A stretch of 29,677 bases of DNA, from assembly GCA_038237515.1 (NCBI GenBank), contig JBBRYP010000058.1, positions 1-29,677 on the forward strand, read 5' to 3'. Shown here one piece after another: positions 6,523 to 13,719 of the stretch (within the stretch, counting starts at the first letter, position 1; each line of letters begins with the position of its first letter). The notes below the pieces were generated by a model. It made no database searches and was not told where the DNA came from. It worked only from the letters and a program-made list of their open reading frames with translations. A program made the position numbers and the translations under genes. The DNA comes from JBBQDZ01 sp038237515. GTDB lineage: Bacteria; Actinomycetota; Thermoleophilia; Gaiellales; Gaiellaceae.

Positions 6523-6550
6523 AGCGTACGCGCCTCGTGAGTCGCGTCAA
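6523..6550 (-). promoter_or_regulatory. Promoter candidate for hicBA
   Basis: TTGACG (6550-6545) and TACGCT (6528-6523) are separated by 16 bases; the -35 matches five of six consensus bases and the -10 three. The hicB ATG follows only nine bases after the -10, so the transcript would be leaderless or nearly so. Confidence 0.4.
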
Positions 6551-6553
6551 GCT

Positions 6554-6858
6554 CTAGCCCCAGAGATCCTGATCCCCAGGTAGAACCAGATCGGCTCGCT
6601 CCCGAGGCCTCTCCCGATCAGCGTAGTCGTCTTCCTCGGCCATCCACTCCTCCCACTGGGCCCGAGCGCCCTCCCCGTCACGCTCCAACCCACGCCGAAG
6701 GCGAAGCTCCCGGGAAGTCTCGATCCAGATCGAGTACGCCTAGCGAAGTCGTCGGTATGAGCGACCTGAGCCCCACCAAGCTCTCGGGCGAGCAGATCGG
6801 CGAGCGTGCTCTTCCCAGCGCCGCCTGGCCCGTCGAGCGCGACGATCTTGGACGACAT
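6554..6858 (-). pseudogene. P-loop nucleoside/uridine-kinase-like gene with its core deleted
   Basis: The N-terminus starts at ATG 6858 and reads IVALDGPGGAGKSTLADLLA, with a perfect Walker A motif (GPGGAGKST), then AQVAHTDDFA, typical of uridine-kinase-like proteins. Directly after this the frame changes to YSIWIETSRELRLRRGLERD, followed by WEEWMAEEDDYADRERP and a TAG at 6554-6556, which is the C-terminus of the same family. About 90 residues between DDFA and YSIW are missing, and the join (near 6740) is out of frame. Both ends are well preserved, so the event looks recent or artefactual. Confidence 0.7.
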
Positions 6859-6960
6859 CCCCGCGGGTGCCGGCTTCGTTCTGATCTACCAATGATCTCC
6901 GACAGCTGGGGCTTCTTCACTCATCCATTGTCCGAGCACGCCGCAATGGAAGGCAACAAA

Positions 6961-6974
6961 GGGGGGGGGGGGGG
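6961..6974 (+). repeat. Uninterrupted G14 homopolymer
   Basis: Fourteen consecutive G residues between the kinase remnant and the sigma fragment. The length is very unusual for bacterial DNA outside phase-variable tracts and is also a classic sequencing or assembly artefact. Confidence 0.8.
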
Positions 6975-7123
6975 CCAGCCTTCGACGGCGGCAAGGGACG
7001 GCCGCTGAAGGAGTGGGTCCGGCTCCGAGCAACCACGTCGCGGCCTCGCCTACCTCGAAGACGCTCGGGGCTTCGTCGGCGCGCGGACGCGGTAGCCGCT
7101 GTCCCCTTCGGGCATCGCCGTTC

Positions 7124-7330
7124 GTCGTAGAGACGACCCAGCAGGTCTTCCGTGACGAGTGGGCGCGCGTCCTCGCCAGCCTGGTCGGCTTGCTCGGCGA
7201 CTTCGACCTGGCCAAAGGAAGCTGCCCAGGACGCATTCGCGACCGCCGCCGAGCGCTGGCCGCGCGCCGGCGCGCCGGCCAATCCTGGTGCCTGGCTCGT
7301 AGAGACGACAACTCGCGCCTGTTCGCGTAG
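7124..7330 (+). pseudogene. ECF sigma-factor fragment (DUF6596-associated type), region 2 only
   Basis: The frame starting at 7124 reads VFRDEWARVLASLVGLLGDF then DLAK. One frame over it continues AAQDAFATAAERWPRAGAPA then NPGAWLV, a good sigma region 2.1-2.2 of the large ECF sigma factors that usually carry a C-terminal DUF6596 domain. The switch falls in GCCAAAGG, where one extra A explains it. The gene stops being recognisable near 7318; sigma region 4 and the C-terminal domain are gone. No convincing start codon is seen. A 13-bp direct repeat, TCGTAGAGACGAC, sits at the start (7125-7137) and end (7297-7309) of the fragment. Confidence 0.6.
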
Positions 7331-7358
7331 AGGATCGTGCGTTTGCCTGCCTCAGAGG

Positions 7359-7404
7359 CGCCCCGGAGGTGCCCCAGAGGGACCCCAGAGGGACCTCAGA
7401 GGCA
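7359..7404 (+). repeat. Short degenerate tandem repeat, about 11-bp unit
   Basis: Roughly four units of the form CCCCAGAGGGA, flanked by two copies of the palindrome CCTCAGAGG. It lies in a gene-free stretch (7331-7552) in which I see nothing else. Confidence 0.5.
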
Positions 7405-7552
7405 GTAACGGAAGTGTGACGGCGGCCTCGTCGACACTGATACAAGCCGCGGCGTCTTGTAGGCACTCCACGTACGTGAGCGATTCCGCCGTTCTCGGGC
7501 TCGGCCACCCGGTGAGCCTTTCGAGTCGCATCGCCTGGAACCTCGAGTCGGC

Positions 7553-8875
7553 TTAGTTCCACGGATACGGCGAATGTGAGACGGCGTGCGTCGCGCCCGT
7601 CTCGTACCGCGACAGCCGGAAGGGGTCGAGCCGGGGCTCGCCGCCGCCGACGATGTCCCGGGCGGCGAGCTTGCCGAGGCCGATCATCTTGAAGCCGTGG
7701 TTCGAGTCCATGATCACGTAGGCATTCGGTCGAACGAAGCCGACGATCGGGTAGTTGTCTGGCGTGAAGGCGCCGATGCCGCCGTGCGGCTCGGCGTGCC
7801 AGTGGGGGCCCTGGCCGCGGAAGCGCTCGTGCGCCCACGCGAGCCCGGAGGTGAACGAGTCCGTGAACTCGTCCCCCACGACTTGGTCTTCGCGCTCGGC
7901 GTACGGCTCGAGCTCGACCTCGGTGCCGAGGGGGATCGGCACCCCGCCCCCTTGGACCCCGAACCCGCGCCGGCCGATCTTGTAGTAGATCCCCCAGGGG
8001 CCCTCGTCGAGGAGCTCCCCGGTGCGGTTGGAGCGGAGCGGCACGACGTGATCGAGGTGGACGACCGGCGGCTCCTCGCCCGAGGGGCTGCGGAGGTCGA
8101 CCCCGCTGTCGAGCCAGTAGTCGCCCTCCTGCAGCTTCCAGTAGGTGACGATCGGCTTCGCCTCGCCGCCGTTCCCGTCCCCGACCCGGATCGTCGGTGG
8201 AAGGTCGAGCAGGGCCCAGACGTGGCCCCCCCAGGGGCCGGGGCCGGCCACGAACGTCTCGGCGCGGATCGAGCCGGACGTCGTCTCGACCGCCTGCACC
8301 TCGCCCGCGTGCAGGTCGAGCCCCGTCACCTCGACGCCCTCGTGAATCTCGACTCCCCGGTCGCGCGCGAGCCGGGCCAGGTTCGCCACGGTCGTCGCGG
8401 TCTCGGCCCAGCCGCCCTGTCGCTCGTGCAGCACCGCCTCGATCCCGTCCCCGTTCCAGTCGGGGAAGATCGCGCGCATGTGCTCGCGGCAGCGCTCCTC
8501 GCCGAGCACGACCTCGGAGCGGTAGCCGATCTCGGCCTGCCGGCGCTGGATGGCGACGCAGTCCTCCGCCTGCACCTCCGGCACCGCCGCGATGTAGCCG
8601 ACCGGGTGATAGCCGAAGCCCGCGGGATCCGACTCGAACAGCTCGACGGAGACGCGGATCACCTCGGCCATGGGCTGCGAGAAGTAGAAGTTGCGCACGA
8701 CGCCGCAGGCGATGCCGGACGCGCCTGCTCCGGTGCGCTTCTTCTCGAGGACGACGACGTCGCGGCCCGATCCGCTGCCGCTGGCTTCCAGCTCGAGCGC
8801 GAGGTGGTACGCCGTCGAGAGGCCGTGGACGCCGCCGCCGAGGACGACGAAACGGGAACGGGACGGTAGCTGCAT
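7553..8875 (-). CDS. FAD-dependent amine oxidoreductase (DAO/sarcosine-oxidase-like)
   Basis: A 440-residue flavoprotein of the D-amino-acid oxidase fold. The FAD dinucleotide-binding motif FVVLGGGVHGLSTAYHLA lies at the N-terminus, followed by DVVVLEKKRTGAGASGIACG. A C-terminal GGIGAFTPDNYPIVGFV and SNHGFKMIGLGKLAARDI are typical of sarcosine and dimethylglycine oxidases. It should oxidise a secondary or tertiary amine in the cytoplasm. The ATG at 8875 has a strong Shine-Dalgarno (AGGAGG, seven bases upstream), so I prefer it to the longer frame at 8899. It is divergent from the IclR gene with only about 50 bases between starts, making IclR its probable regulator. The exact substrate is not readable. 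Confidence 0.88.
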   Translation of the reverse strand: MQLPSRSRFVVLGGGVHGLSTAYHLALELEASGSGSGRDVVVLEKKRTGAGASGIACGVVRNFYFSQPMAEVIRVSVELFESDPAGFGYHPVGYIAAVPEVQAEDCVAIQRRQAEIGYRSEVVLGEERCREHMRAIFPDWNGDGIEAVLHERQGGWAETATTVANLARLARDRGVEIHEGVEVTGLDLHAGEVQAVETTSGSIRAETFVAGPGPWGGHVWALLDLPPTIRVGDGNGGEAKPIVTYWKLQEGDYWLDSGVDLRSPSGEEPPVVHLDHVVPLRSNRTGELLDEGPWGIYYKIGRRGFGVQGGGVPIPLGTEVELEPYAEREDQVVGDEFTDSFTSGLAWAHERFRGQGPHWHAEPHGGIGAFTPDNYPIVGFVRPNAYVIMDSNHGFKMIGLGKLAARDIVGGGEPRLDPFRLSRYETGATHAVSHSPYPWN

Positions 8876-8928
8876 TCGTTGCCTCCTCGGCAATAGCATG
8901 TCACTATGCGGGACGAGGAGACGTTAGC

Positions 8929-9702
8929 ATCGCCCGGACCGGAAAACCAGCGGCGCGACAGGTAGGAGCCGTCGAGCGCGCCGTTGCCGCACTCGAGGCC
9001 CTCGCCAGCGGCGAGGAGCTCGGCACGAACGAGATTGCGAGACGTGCCGGCGTCAGCCCGAGCTCCGCATCGAGGCTGCTCGCGACGCTCGTCAGCGGCG
9101 GCCTAGTCGAGCACGTGCCGGAGTCGGGGCGGTACCGCCTCGGTCTGCGCCTGCTCGAGTTGGGCGGCGCGGTGGCCGCCCGCCTCGATCTCCGGCAGGT
9201 CGCGAGGCCGCACCTGCAAGCGCTCGTCGAGGAGACGGGGGAGACGGCGACCCTCTCGGCGCCCGGCGAGCGCGAAGCGATCACCGTCGACTTCGTGCAG
9301 AGCCCCGCGTCGGTGCAGAGCGTCGCGCGCCTCGGGAGGCCGAGCGTCGCGCACGCGACGGCGACCGGGAAGATTCTGCTCGCCTTCGGGCCGAGCCCGC
9401 TGCCTCACGGAAGGCTCGTCGCCCACACCGGCAAGACGATCACGCGTCGTCCGCAACTCGCAGCCGAGCTCGCGCGCGTTCGCAAGCTCGGGCATGCGGC
9501 CAGCCTCGGCGAGCGGGAGCCGGACCTGCACGCGGTCGCGGCGCCCGTCTTCGGGAGCCGCACCGAGCTCGTCGCCATCATCGGCGTTCAGGGACCGGCC
9601 GAACGCTTCCGGGACGACGCGATCGAAGCAGCGTGCGTGCTCCGCGTGGAGCACGCGCGGCTCGTCTCGAGCGAGCTGGGGGGAAGCGCCCCGGCCCGAT
9701 AG
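8929..9702 (+). CDS. IclR-family transcriptional regulator, apparent ATC start
   Basis: A 257-residue regulator: an N-terminal winged helix (VERAVAALEALASGEELGTN, then RRAGVSPSSASRLLATLV) and a C-terminal effector-binding IclR domain (SVARLGRPSVAHATATGKIL; HAVAAPVFG). No ATG, GTG or TTG lies in frame near the domain. The codon ATC at 8929 gives ARTGKPAARQVGAVERAV, a standard IclR beginning, and is preceded by GAGGAG with eight bases spacing. An alternative ATG at 8906 is in another frame and would need an indel. It probably controls the divergent FAD oxidoreductase, with its operator in the short shared gap. Confidence 0.85.
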   Translation: MARTGKPAARQVGAVERAVAALEALASGEELGTNEIARRAGVSPSSASRLLATLVSGGLVEHVPESGRYRLGLRLLELGGAVAARLDLRQVARPHLQALVEETGETATLSAPGEREAITVDFVQSPASVQSVARLGRPSVAHATATGKILLAFGPSPLPHGRLVAHTGKTITRRPQLAAELARVRKLGHAASLGEREPDLHAVAAPVFGSRTELVAIIGVQGPAERFRDDAIEAACVLRVEHARLVSSELGGSAPAR

Positions 9703-9719
9703 GGCACCGTCGCCCCGGT

Positions 9720-10203
9720 TCAGATCGGCGGGTCGCGCCGTGGGATGGGCGAGGCGTTGATCAGCGACGTAGTCGTCTCGCCGTAGACGAGGAAGCGGTC
9801 GAGGAGGCCGCTCAGCTCGTCGATCGTGCGCAGGTGAACCTTGAGGAAGAAGCAGTCCTCGCCCGTGATCCGGTGGCACTCGCTGATCTCGGGGATTTGG
9901 GCGGCGAGTTCGGGGATCCGCGGAAGCTGCCGGGCTACGGGCTTGATCCGCACGATCGCGGTGAGCTCGTAGCCGAGCGCGCGAGGGTCGACCTCGGCGC
10001 GGTAGCCCGTGATCACGCCGCTGCGCTCGAGCCGCTGCACGCGTTCGGCGACCGCCGGCGGCGAGAGGCTGACTCGCCGGCCGAGCTCGGCGAAGGAGAC
10101 GCGGCCGTCGACGACGAGCTCGCCGAGGATTCGGCGGTCAGTGCGGTCGAGGTTTGCGCTGGTTCGACGGGCGATTGGCTTGGACTACGTCGTTTGTGGG
10201 CAT
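9720..10203 (-). CDS. Lrp/AsnC-family regulator, one-base frameshift near the start
   Basis: The helix-turn-helix reads LDRTDRRILGELVVDGRVSF, AELGRRVSLSPPAVAERVQR, and the ligand-binding RAM domain follows (YELTAIVRIKPVARQLPRIP; ITGEDCFFLKVHLRTIDEL). The ATG at 10203 gives MPTNDVVQANRPSNQR, then meets a TGA. Removing one A from the AAA at about 10153 joins it cleanly to NLDRTDRR and yields a 160-residue protein, the usual size. As read, the longest start-containing frame begins at 10040 and lacks the DNA-binding domain. It is divergent from an EamA exporter, a common Lrp/exporter pairing, so it likely senses an amino acid and regulates that exporter. Confidence 0.8.
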
Positions 10204-10228
10204 CTAGCGAGCCTAACACCGACGATCG

Positions 10229-10242
10229 CGCCTGTCCAGGCG
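10229..10242. repeat. Short palindrome between lrp and the EamA gene
   Basis: CGCCTG-TC-CAGGCG, a perfect 6-bp dyad in the divergent intergenic gap, could be an operator half-site for the Lrp-type regulator. Confidence 0.25.
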
Positions 10243-10264
10243 GCCACGCGCCGGGGACAATTGC

Positions 10265-11194
10265 CTGATCGCCACTCGAGCCCGCGTCGCGGGATCCCTT
10301 TCACACCGCGTCTCCTCCGCGCCGCCGCAGGCGTTCTTCCTCGGCAGCGCGGTCTTCCACTACCTAGGCCCGTCGTTCGCGGTCCTGCTCTTCGCGCGCG
10401 TCGACGTGCTCGGGGTCGCCTGGCTGCGCATCGCGGCGGCGGCGGCGGTCCTGGCGCTCTGGCGGCGGCCCTGGCGGCAATTCGTCCTGCTCGACCGCCG
10501 CGGGAAGTGGTTGATCGTCTCCCTCGGAGCGGTGTTCGCGCTCATGAACGCCTGCTTCTACAGCTCGATCGACCGCCTTCCGCTCGCAACGGTCGCGGCG
10601 ATCGAGTTCGTCGGGCCGCTGGCGCTCGCCGCCGTCGGCGCTCGCACCGCCCGGAACGCCCTCGCCGTGGTCGCCGCTGCGACGGGGGTCTATCTCCTGA
10701 CGCGCGCGCGCGTCGGCGGCGAGCCTGCCGGCATCGGACTCGCCTTCGCCAACGCGGCGCTCTTCACGGCCTACATCGTGCTCGCCCATCGCCTCGCGCG
10801 GCGACCGCAGCTGGGCGGGATCGACGGGCTCGCTGCGGCGATGGTGTTCGCCTTCGTCTTCGTCTCGCCGATCGGGTTCCGGGGCGCTGCGCACGCGCTC
10901 ACCGATCCGGTCGCGATCGCCGCCGGAATCGGCGTCGGCGTCTCCTCCTCGGTCATTCCCTACGTGTTCGATCAGCTGGCGATGGCGCGGCTGGCGCGGG
11001 CGACCTACGCCCTCTTCGTGTCGCTCCTGCCGGCGACCGCGGCGGCGATCGGCGTAATCGTCCTCCACCAGCTGCCCTCGCTCGCCGACCTCGGCGCAAT
11101 CGCTCTGGTCACCGGCGCGATCGCCGTTCACCGGGAGCCGGGCGCGGCGCCGGCGCTCAATCGGCGACCTCGACTCGCTCCCCGTGGTCGATGA
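10265..11194 (+). CDS. EamA/RhtA-like drug and metabolite exporter
   Basis: A ten-helix DMT transporter. Family sequence begins at about 10330 with PPQAFFLGSAVFHYLGPSFA, then VLLFARVDVLGVAWLRIAAA, then two EamA repeats, the second containing SSVIPYVFDQLAMARLARATY. No ATG, GTG or TTG lies between the last in-frame stop (10214) and this region; the first GTG, at 10406, would delete helix 1. The start is therefore unresolved: CTG at 10265 is given as the outer limit, or an indel hides a normal start. The 3' end overlaps the convergent phosphoesterase gene by 38 bases. An exporter of amino acids such as threonine or homoserine is plausible, given the adjacent Lrp regulator. Confidence 0.78.
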   Translation: MIATRARVAGSLSHRVSSAPPQAFFLGSAVFHYLGPSFAVLLFARVDVLGVAWLRIAAAAAVLALWRRPWRQFVLLDRRGKWLIVSLGAVFALMNACFYSSIDRLPLATVAAIEFVGPLALAAVGARTARNALAVVAAATGVYLLTRARVGGEPAGIGLAFANAALFTAYIVLAHRLARRPQLGGIDGLAAAMVFAFVFVSPIGFRGAAHALTDPVAIAAGIGVGVSSSVIPYVFDQLAMARLARATYALFVSLLPATAAAIGVIVLHQLPSLADLGAIALVTGAIAVHREPGAAPALNRRPRLAPRGR

Positions 11195-11960
11195 CCTCGC
11201 GGGCGCTCGGGGGCCGGCGGAGCAGCGCGACCAGGCGCTCGGCCGAGGGGATGCCGCTCCCGTGGATGCGCCGCTCCGCCTCGTCCACGTCGTAGTCGGA
11301 TCGACGTAGCCGGATGACCGGCCCGAGCTCCGCCCAATAGGCGGCGGGCGTGTTCCCGTACTGGAGCCCGACGCTGCCTGCGTCCATGCTCGTGACGCCG
11401 CAGACCTGCCGCTCGAACTGGAGGTGGACGTGGGCGGTCGCGAGAACTTCGAGCCTCGTACCTTCCAGCAGGGCGGGCATCCGCCGCTCCGGCGTCTCCG
11501 GCGTGACGACCTCCTGATCGCCGCGCGGCGAGCCGTGGCAGACGACCAGCCGGCCGAGGCCCTCGACGTCCACCGCCACCGCACCGGCGAATTGTCCGAT
11601 CTGCTCGATCCGGTCGGGATCGTGGTGCTGCAGCATCCATGTTTCGGTCTCGGAGCGGGCAGCGCGTCGGTCGCGCGCGAGGCGCAGGAGCGACGACTCG
11701 GCGTTCCCGCGCACGAAGACCGCGTGTGGAAGCTCGTCCGCCAGCGCCAGGACCGCCTCCGGCTCGGGCCCCCAGGAGAGGTCGCCGTTGACGATCACGA
11801 GGTCCGGCGGGTCGCTGCGGATCACTCCGAGGACGGCCGCGAGCGCGACGGCGCTGCCGTGGACGTCGCCGAGGACGGCCACGCGGGAGGCGCTGCCGAG
11901 GCTCCGGAGGGGGGTGGCCGGAGCGCCGAACGAGGGCGTCTCGAAGCTCACGAGCCCCAT
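11157..11960 (-). CDS. Calcineurin-like metallophosphoesterase (YfcE-like)
   Basis: A dinuclear-metal phosphoesterase of about 265 residues. All core motifs are present: GDVHG (residues 31-35), VNGDLSWGPEP (58-68), GNAE in place of GNHE, VCHGSP, TAHVH and a closing DAGSVGLQYGN. The ATG at 11960 has its purine run immediately adjacent; a GTG two codons in (11954) has GAGAGG nine bases upstream and may be the true start. The substrate is unknown; this group acts on phosphodiesters. It is divergent from the dehydrogenase at 12063, and a CTCG-TAA-CGAG dyad lies in the gap at 11963-11973. Confidence 0.85.
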   Translation of the reverse strand: MGLVSFETPSFGAPATPLRSLGSASRVAVLGDVHGSAVALAAVLGVIRSDPPDLVIVNGDLSWGPEPEAVLALADELPHAVFVRGNAESSLLRLARDRRAARSETETWMLQHHDPDRIEQIGQFAGAVAVDVEGLGRLVVCHGSPRGDQEVVTPETPERRMPALLEGTRLEVLATAHVHLQFERQVCGVTSMDAGSVGLQYGNTPAAYWAELGPVIRLRRSDYDVDEAERRIHGSGIPSAERLVALLRRPPSAREVIDHGERVEVAD

Positions 11961-12062
11961 CCTCTCGTAACGAGGAGGGCGGTTCTGCGACTAAGGGGCC
12001 TAGAGGCACGAGATGTCGGAGCCGCGAGGCTCGAGCGCCCCGACCGCGAAGAGGGAGACGGC

Positions 12063-13433
12063 ATGAGAGACGAGTTCGACGTGATCGTGATCGGTGCCGG
12101 ACCGGCGGGCGAGGTGTGCTCCGGTCGCCTTGGCGAGAACGGCCTCGAGGTCGCGATCGTCGAGCAGCGGCTCGTCGGCGGCGAGTGCTCGTTCTACGGC
12201 TGCATGCCCTCGAAGGCGCTCCTGCGACCCGCGGAGGCCCTCGCCGAGGCGCGGCGCATCCCTGGCGCGCGCGAGGCGGCCACCGGCGAGCTCGATGTCG
12301 GCGCCGTCCTGCGGCGCCGCGACGAGGTTGTGCACGACCTCGACGACTCCGCACAGCTGCCGTGGCTCGAGAGCAGGAACGTGACCGTGGTGCGCGGGAG
12401 CGGGCGGATCTCCGGCGAGCTGACGGTGGACGTCGGAGGGCGGGTCCTGCGCGCCCGCTGCGCGGTCGTACTCGCGACCGGGAGCACCGCCGCGGTGCCG
12501 CCGATTCCGGGACTCGCGGAGGCACGGCCCTGGACGAACGAGGAAGGCACGACCTCGAAGCAGGTCCCGGCGTCCCTGATCGTCCTCGGGGGCGGCGTGG
12601 TCGGCGTCGAGCTCGGACAGGCGTGGTCGTCCCTCGGCGCGCGGGTCACGATCGTCGAGGCCCTGCCGCGCATCCTCGCGCGCGAGGAGCGCTTTGCCTC
12701 CGAGCAGGTGCACGCGGCGCTCGTCGAACGCGGAGTCGACGTGCGTGTCGGCGTGCCCGCCGTCGCCGTGGAACGAGACGAGAGCGGGAGCACGGTGCGC
12801 CTCGAGTCGGGTGACGAGCTGCTTGCGGACGAGCTCCTCGTCGGCGTCGGACGCCTGCCTGCGACGCGGGAGCTCGGCCTCGAGACACTCGGCCTGGAGC
12901 CGGGCCGGCCGGTCGAGGTCGACGAGAGACTCCGCGTTCCGGGCCACGACTGGCTGTTCGCGATCGGCGACGTCAACGGACGCGCCCTCCTGACGCACAT
13001 CGGCAAGTACCAGGGCCGCATCGCGGCCGACACGATCCTGGGGCGCGACGCGAAGGTCGACCCGCTCTCCGACGGCCCGCTCGTGCCGCGCGTCGTCTTC
13101 ACCGATCCGCAGGTCGCGGCCGTGGGTCACACGCTCGAGTCGGCACAGGCGGCCGGCATCGATGCGCGTGCGGTGGACCACGAGACCTCGGGTGTCGCCG
13201 GGGGCAGCTTCTACGGGCGCGGTGCGCCCGGCAGCTCACGTCTCGTCGTCGACGGGCGGCGGCACCTCCTCGTCGGTGCGACCTTCGTCGGCGCCGACGT
13301 GTCGGAGTTCCTGCACGCGGCGACGATCGCGATCGTCGGCGAGGTGCCGATCGACCGACTCTGGCACGCGGTGCCGAGCTTCCCGACGCGCAGCGAAATC
13401 TGGCTCCGTCTCCTGGAGGCGTACGGGCTATGA
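12063..13433 (+). CDS. Dihydrolipoamide-dehydrogenase/mercuric-reductase-like flavoprotein disulfide oxidoreductase
   Basis: A 456-residue class I pyridine-nucleotide disulfide oxidoreductase. The FAD motif VIVIGAGPAGEVCSGRL is N-terminal, the redox-active disulfide is ECSFYGC (Cys42, Cys47) in the CxxxxC arrangement, and the NAD(P) motif is LIVLGGGVVGVELGQAWSSL. The second FAD motif is LFAIGDVNG. The C-terminal dimer-interface His region reads HAVPSFPTRSE, resembling HAHPTLSE of lipoamide dehydrogenases. The ATG at 12063 follows GAGGGAGACGGC. No E2 or E1 subunit genes lie nearby, and there is no mercury operon, so a stand-alone disulfide, thiol or quinone reductase is more likely than a dehydrogenase-complex E3. 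Confidence 0.88.
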   Translation: MRDEFDVIVIGAGPAGEVCSGRLGENGLEVAIVEQRLVGGECSFYGCMPSKALLRPAEALAEARRIPGAREAATGELDVGAVLRRRDEVVHDLDDSAQLPWLESRNVTVVRGSGRISGELTVDVGGRVLRARCAVVLATGSTAAVPPIPGLAEARPWTNEEGTTSKQVPASLIVLGGGVVGVELGQAWSSLGARVTIVEALPRILAREERFASEQVHAALVERGVDVRVGVPAVAVERDESGSTVRLESGDELLADELLVGVGRLPATRELGLETLGLEPGRPVEVDERLRVPGHDWLFAIGDVNGRALLTHIGKYQGRIAADTILGRDAKVDPLSDGPLVPRVVFTDPQVAAVGHTLESAQAAGIDARAVDHETSGVAGGSFYGRGAPGSSRLVVDGRRHLLVGATFVGADVSEFLHAATIAIVGEVPIDRLWHAVPSFPTRSEIWLRLLEAYGL

Positions 13434-13436
13434 CGA

Positions 13437-13625
13437 GTGCGCGACGCGGCCGCGAGCTGCGGCAGCACGCAAGCGGCAGTCGCTCGTCCGCGGGCTGACG
13501 CCGCGAACCGCGTCGGCGCCGGGCTCGTGCCGGCGGGAACGCTGTTCGCGTTCGTGCTCCCGCGGCGGCTCAGGCATCCGGTCGAGGTCGCAACCCTCGC
13601 TCCAGAACTCGAGGCGGCGGCGTAG
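13437..13625 (+). CDS. Small hypothetical ORF, possibly a remnant
   Basis: A 62-residue frame from GTG 13437 containing a short hydrophobic run, GAGLVPAGTLFAFVLPRRLR. A second frame opens with an ATG at 13430, overlapping the oxidoreductase stop, and reads TSARRGRELRQHASGSR before ending. The two pieces might be one coupled small gene split by an indel. I recognise no family, and the stretch may be non-coding. Confidence 0.25.
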   Translation: MRDAAASCGSTQAAVARPRADAANRVGAGLVPAGTLFAFVLPRRLRHPVEVATLAPELEAAA

Positions 13626-13630
13626 ACCTG

Positions 13631-13659
13631 TTGATCGCGAGCCGGCGGTGAGAGATAGT
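13631..13659 (+). promoter_or_regulatory. Promoter candidate for the secreted Asp-box gene
   Basis: TTGATC and GATAGT are spaced exactly 17 bases apart, about 60 bases before the GTG start, in a stretch slightly richer in A/T than the coding DNA around it. Confidence 0.4.
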
Positions 13660-13719
13660 TGCCTCTCAACGACGGGGCGTAAGGCATCCGTCGACGGTTC
13701 ACAAGGGGAGGCGATTTCG

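Noticed and set aside
8197..8928. Long plus-strand open frame leading into the IclR gene
   Set aside because: It is antisense to the FAD oxidoreductase, rich in Arg/Pro/Ser and without family features; only the part after 8929 is IclR.
11424..12062. Plus-strand extension upstream of the disulfide oxidoreductase
   Set aside because: It is antisense to the metallophosphoesterase; the real start at 12063 has a purine-rich leader and begins the FAD motif.
12063..13433. Mercuric reductase
   Set aside because: The CxxxxC redox motif is shared by the whole family; there is no N-terminal heavy-metal domain, no C-terminal Cys pair and no mer genes nearby.
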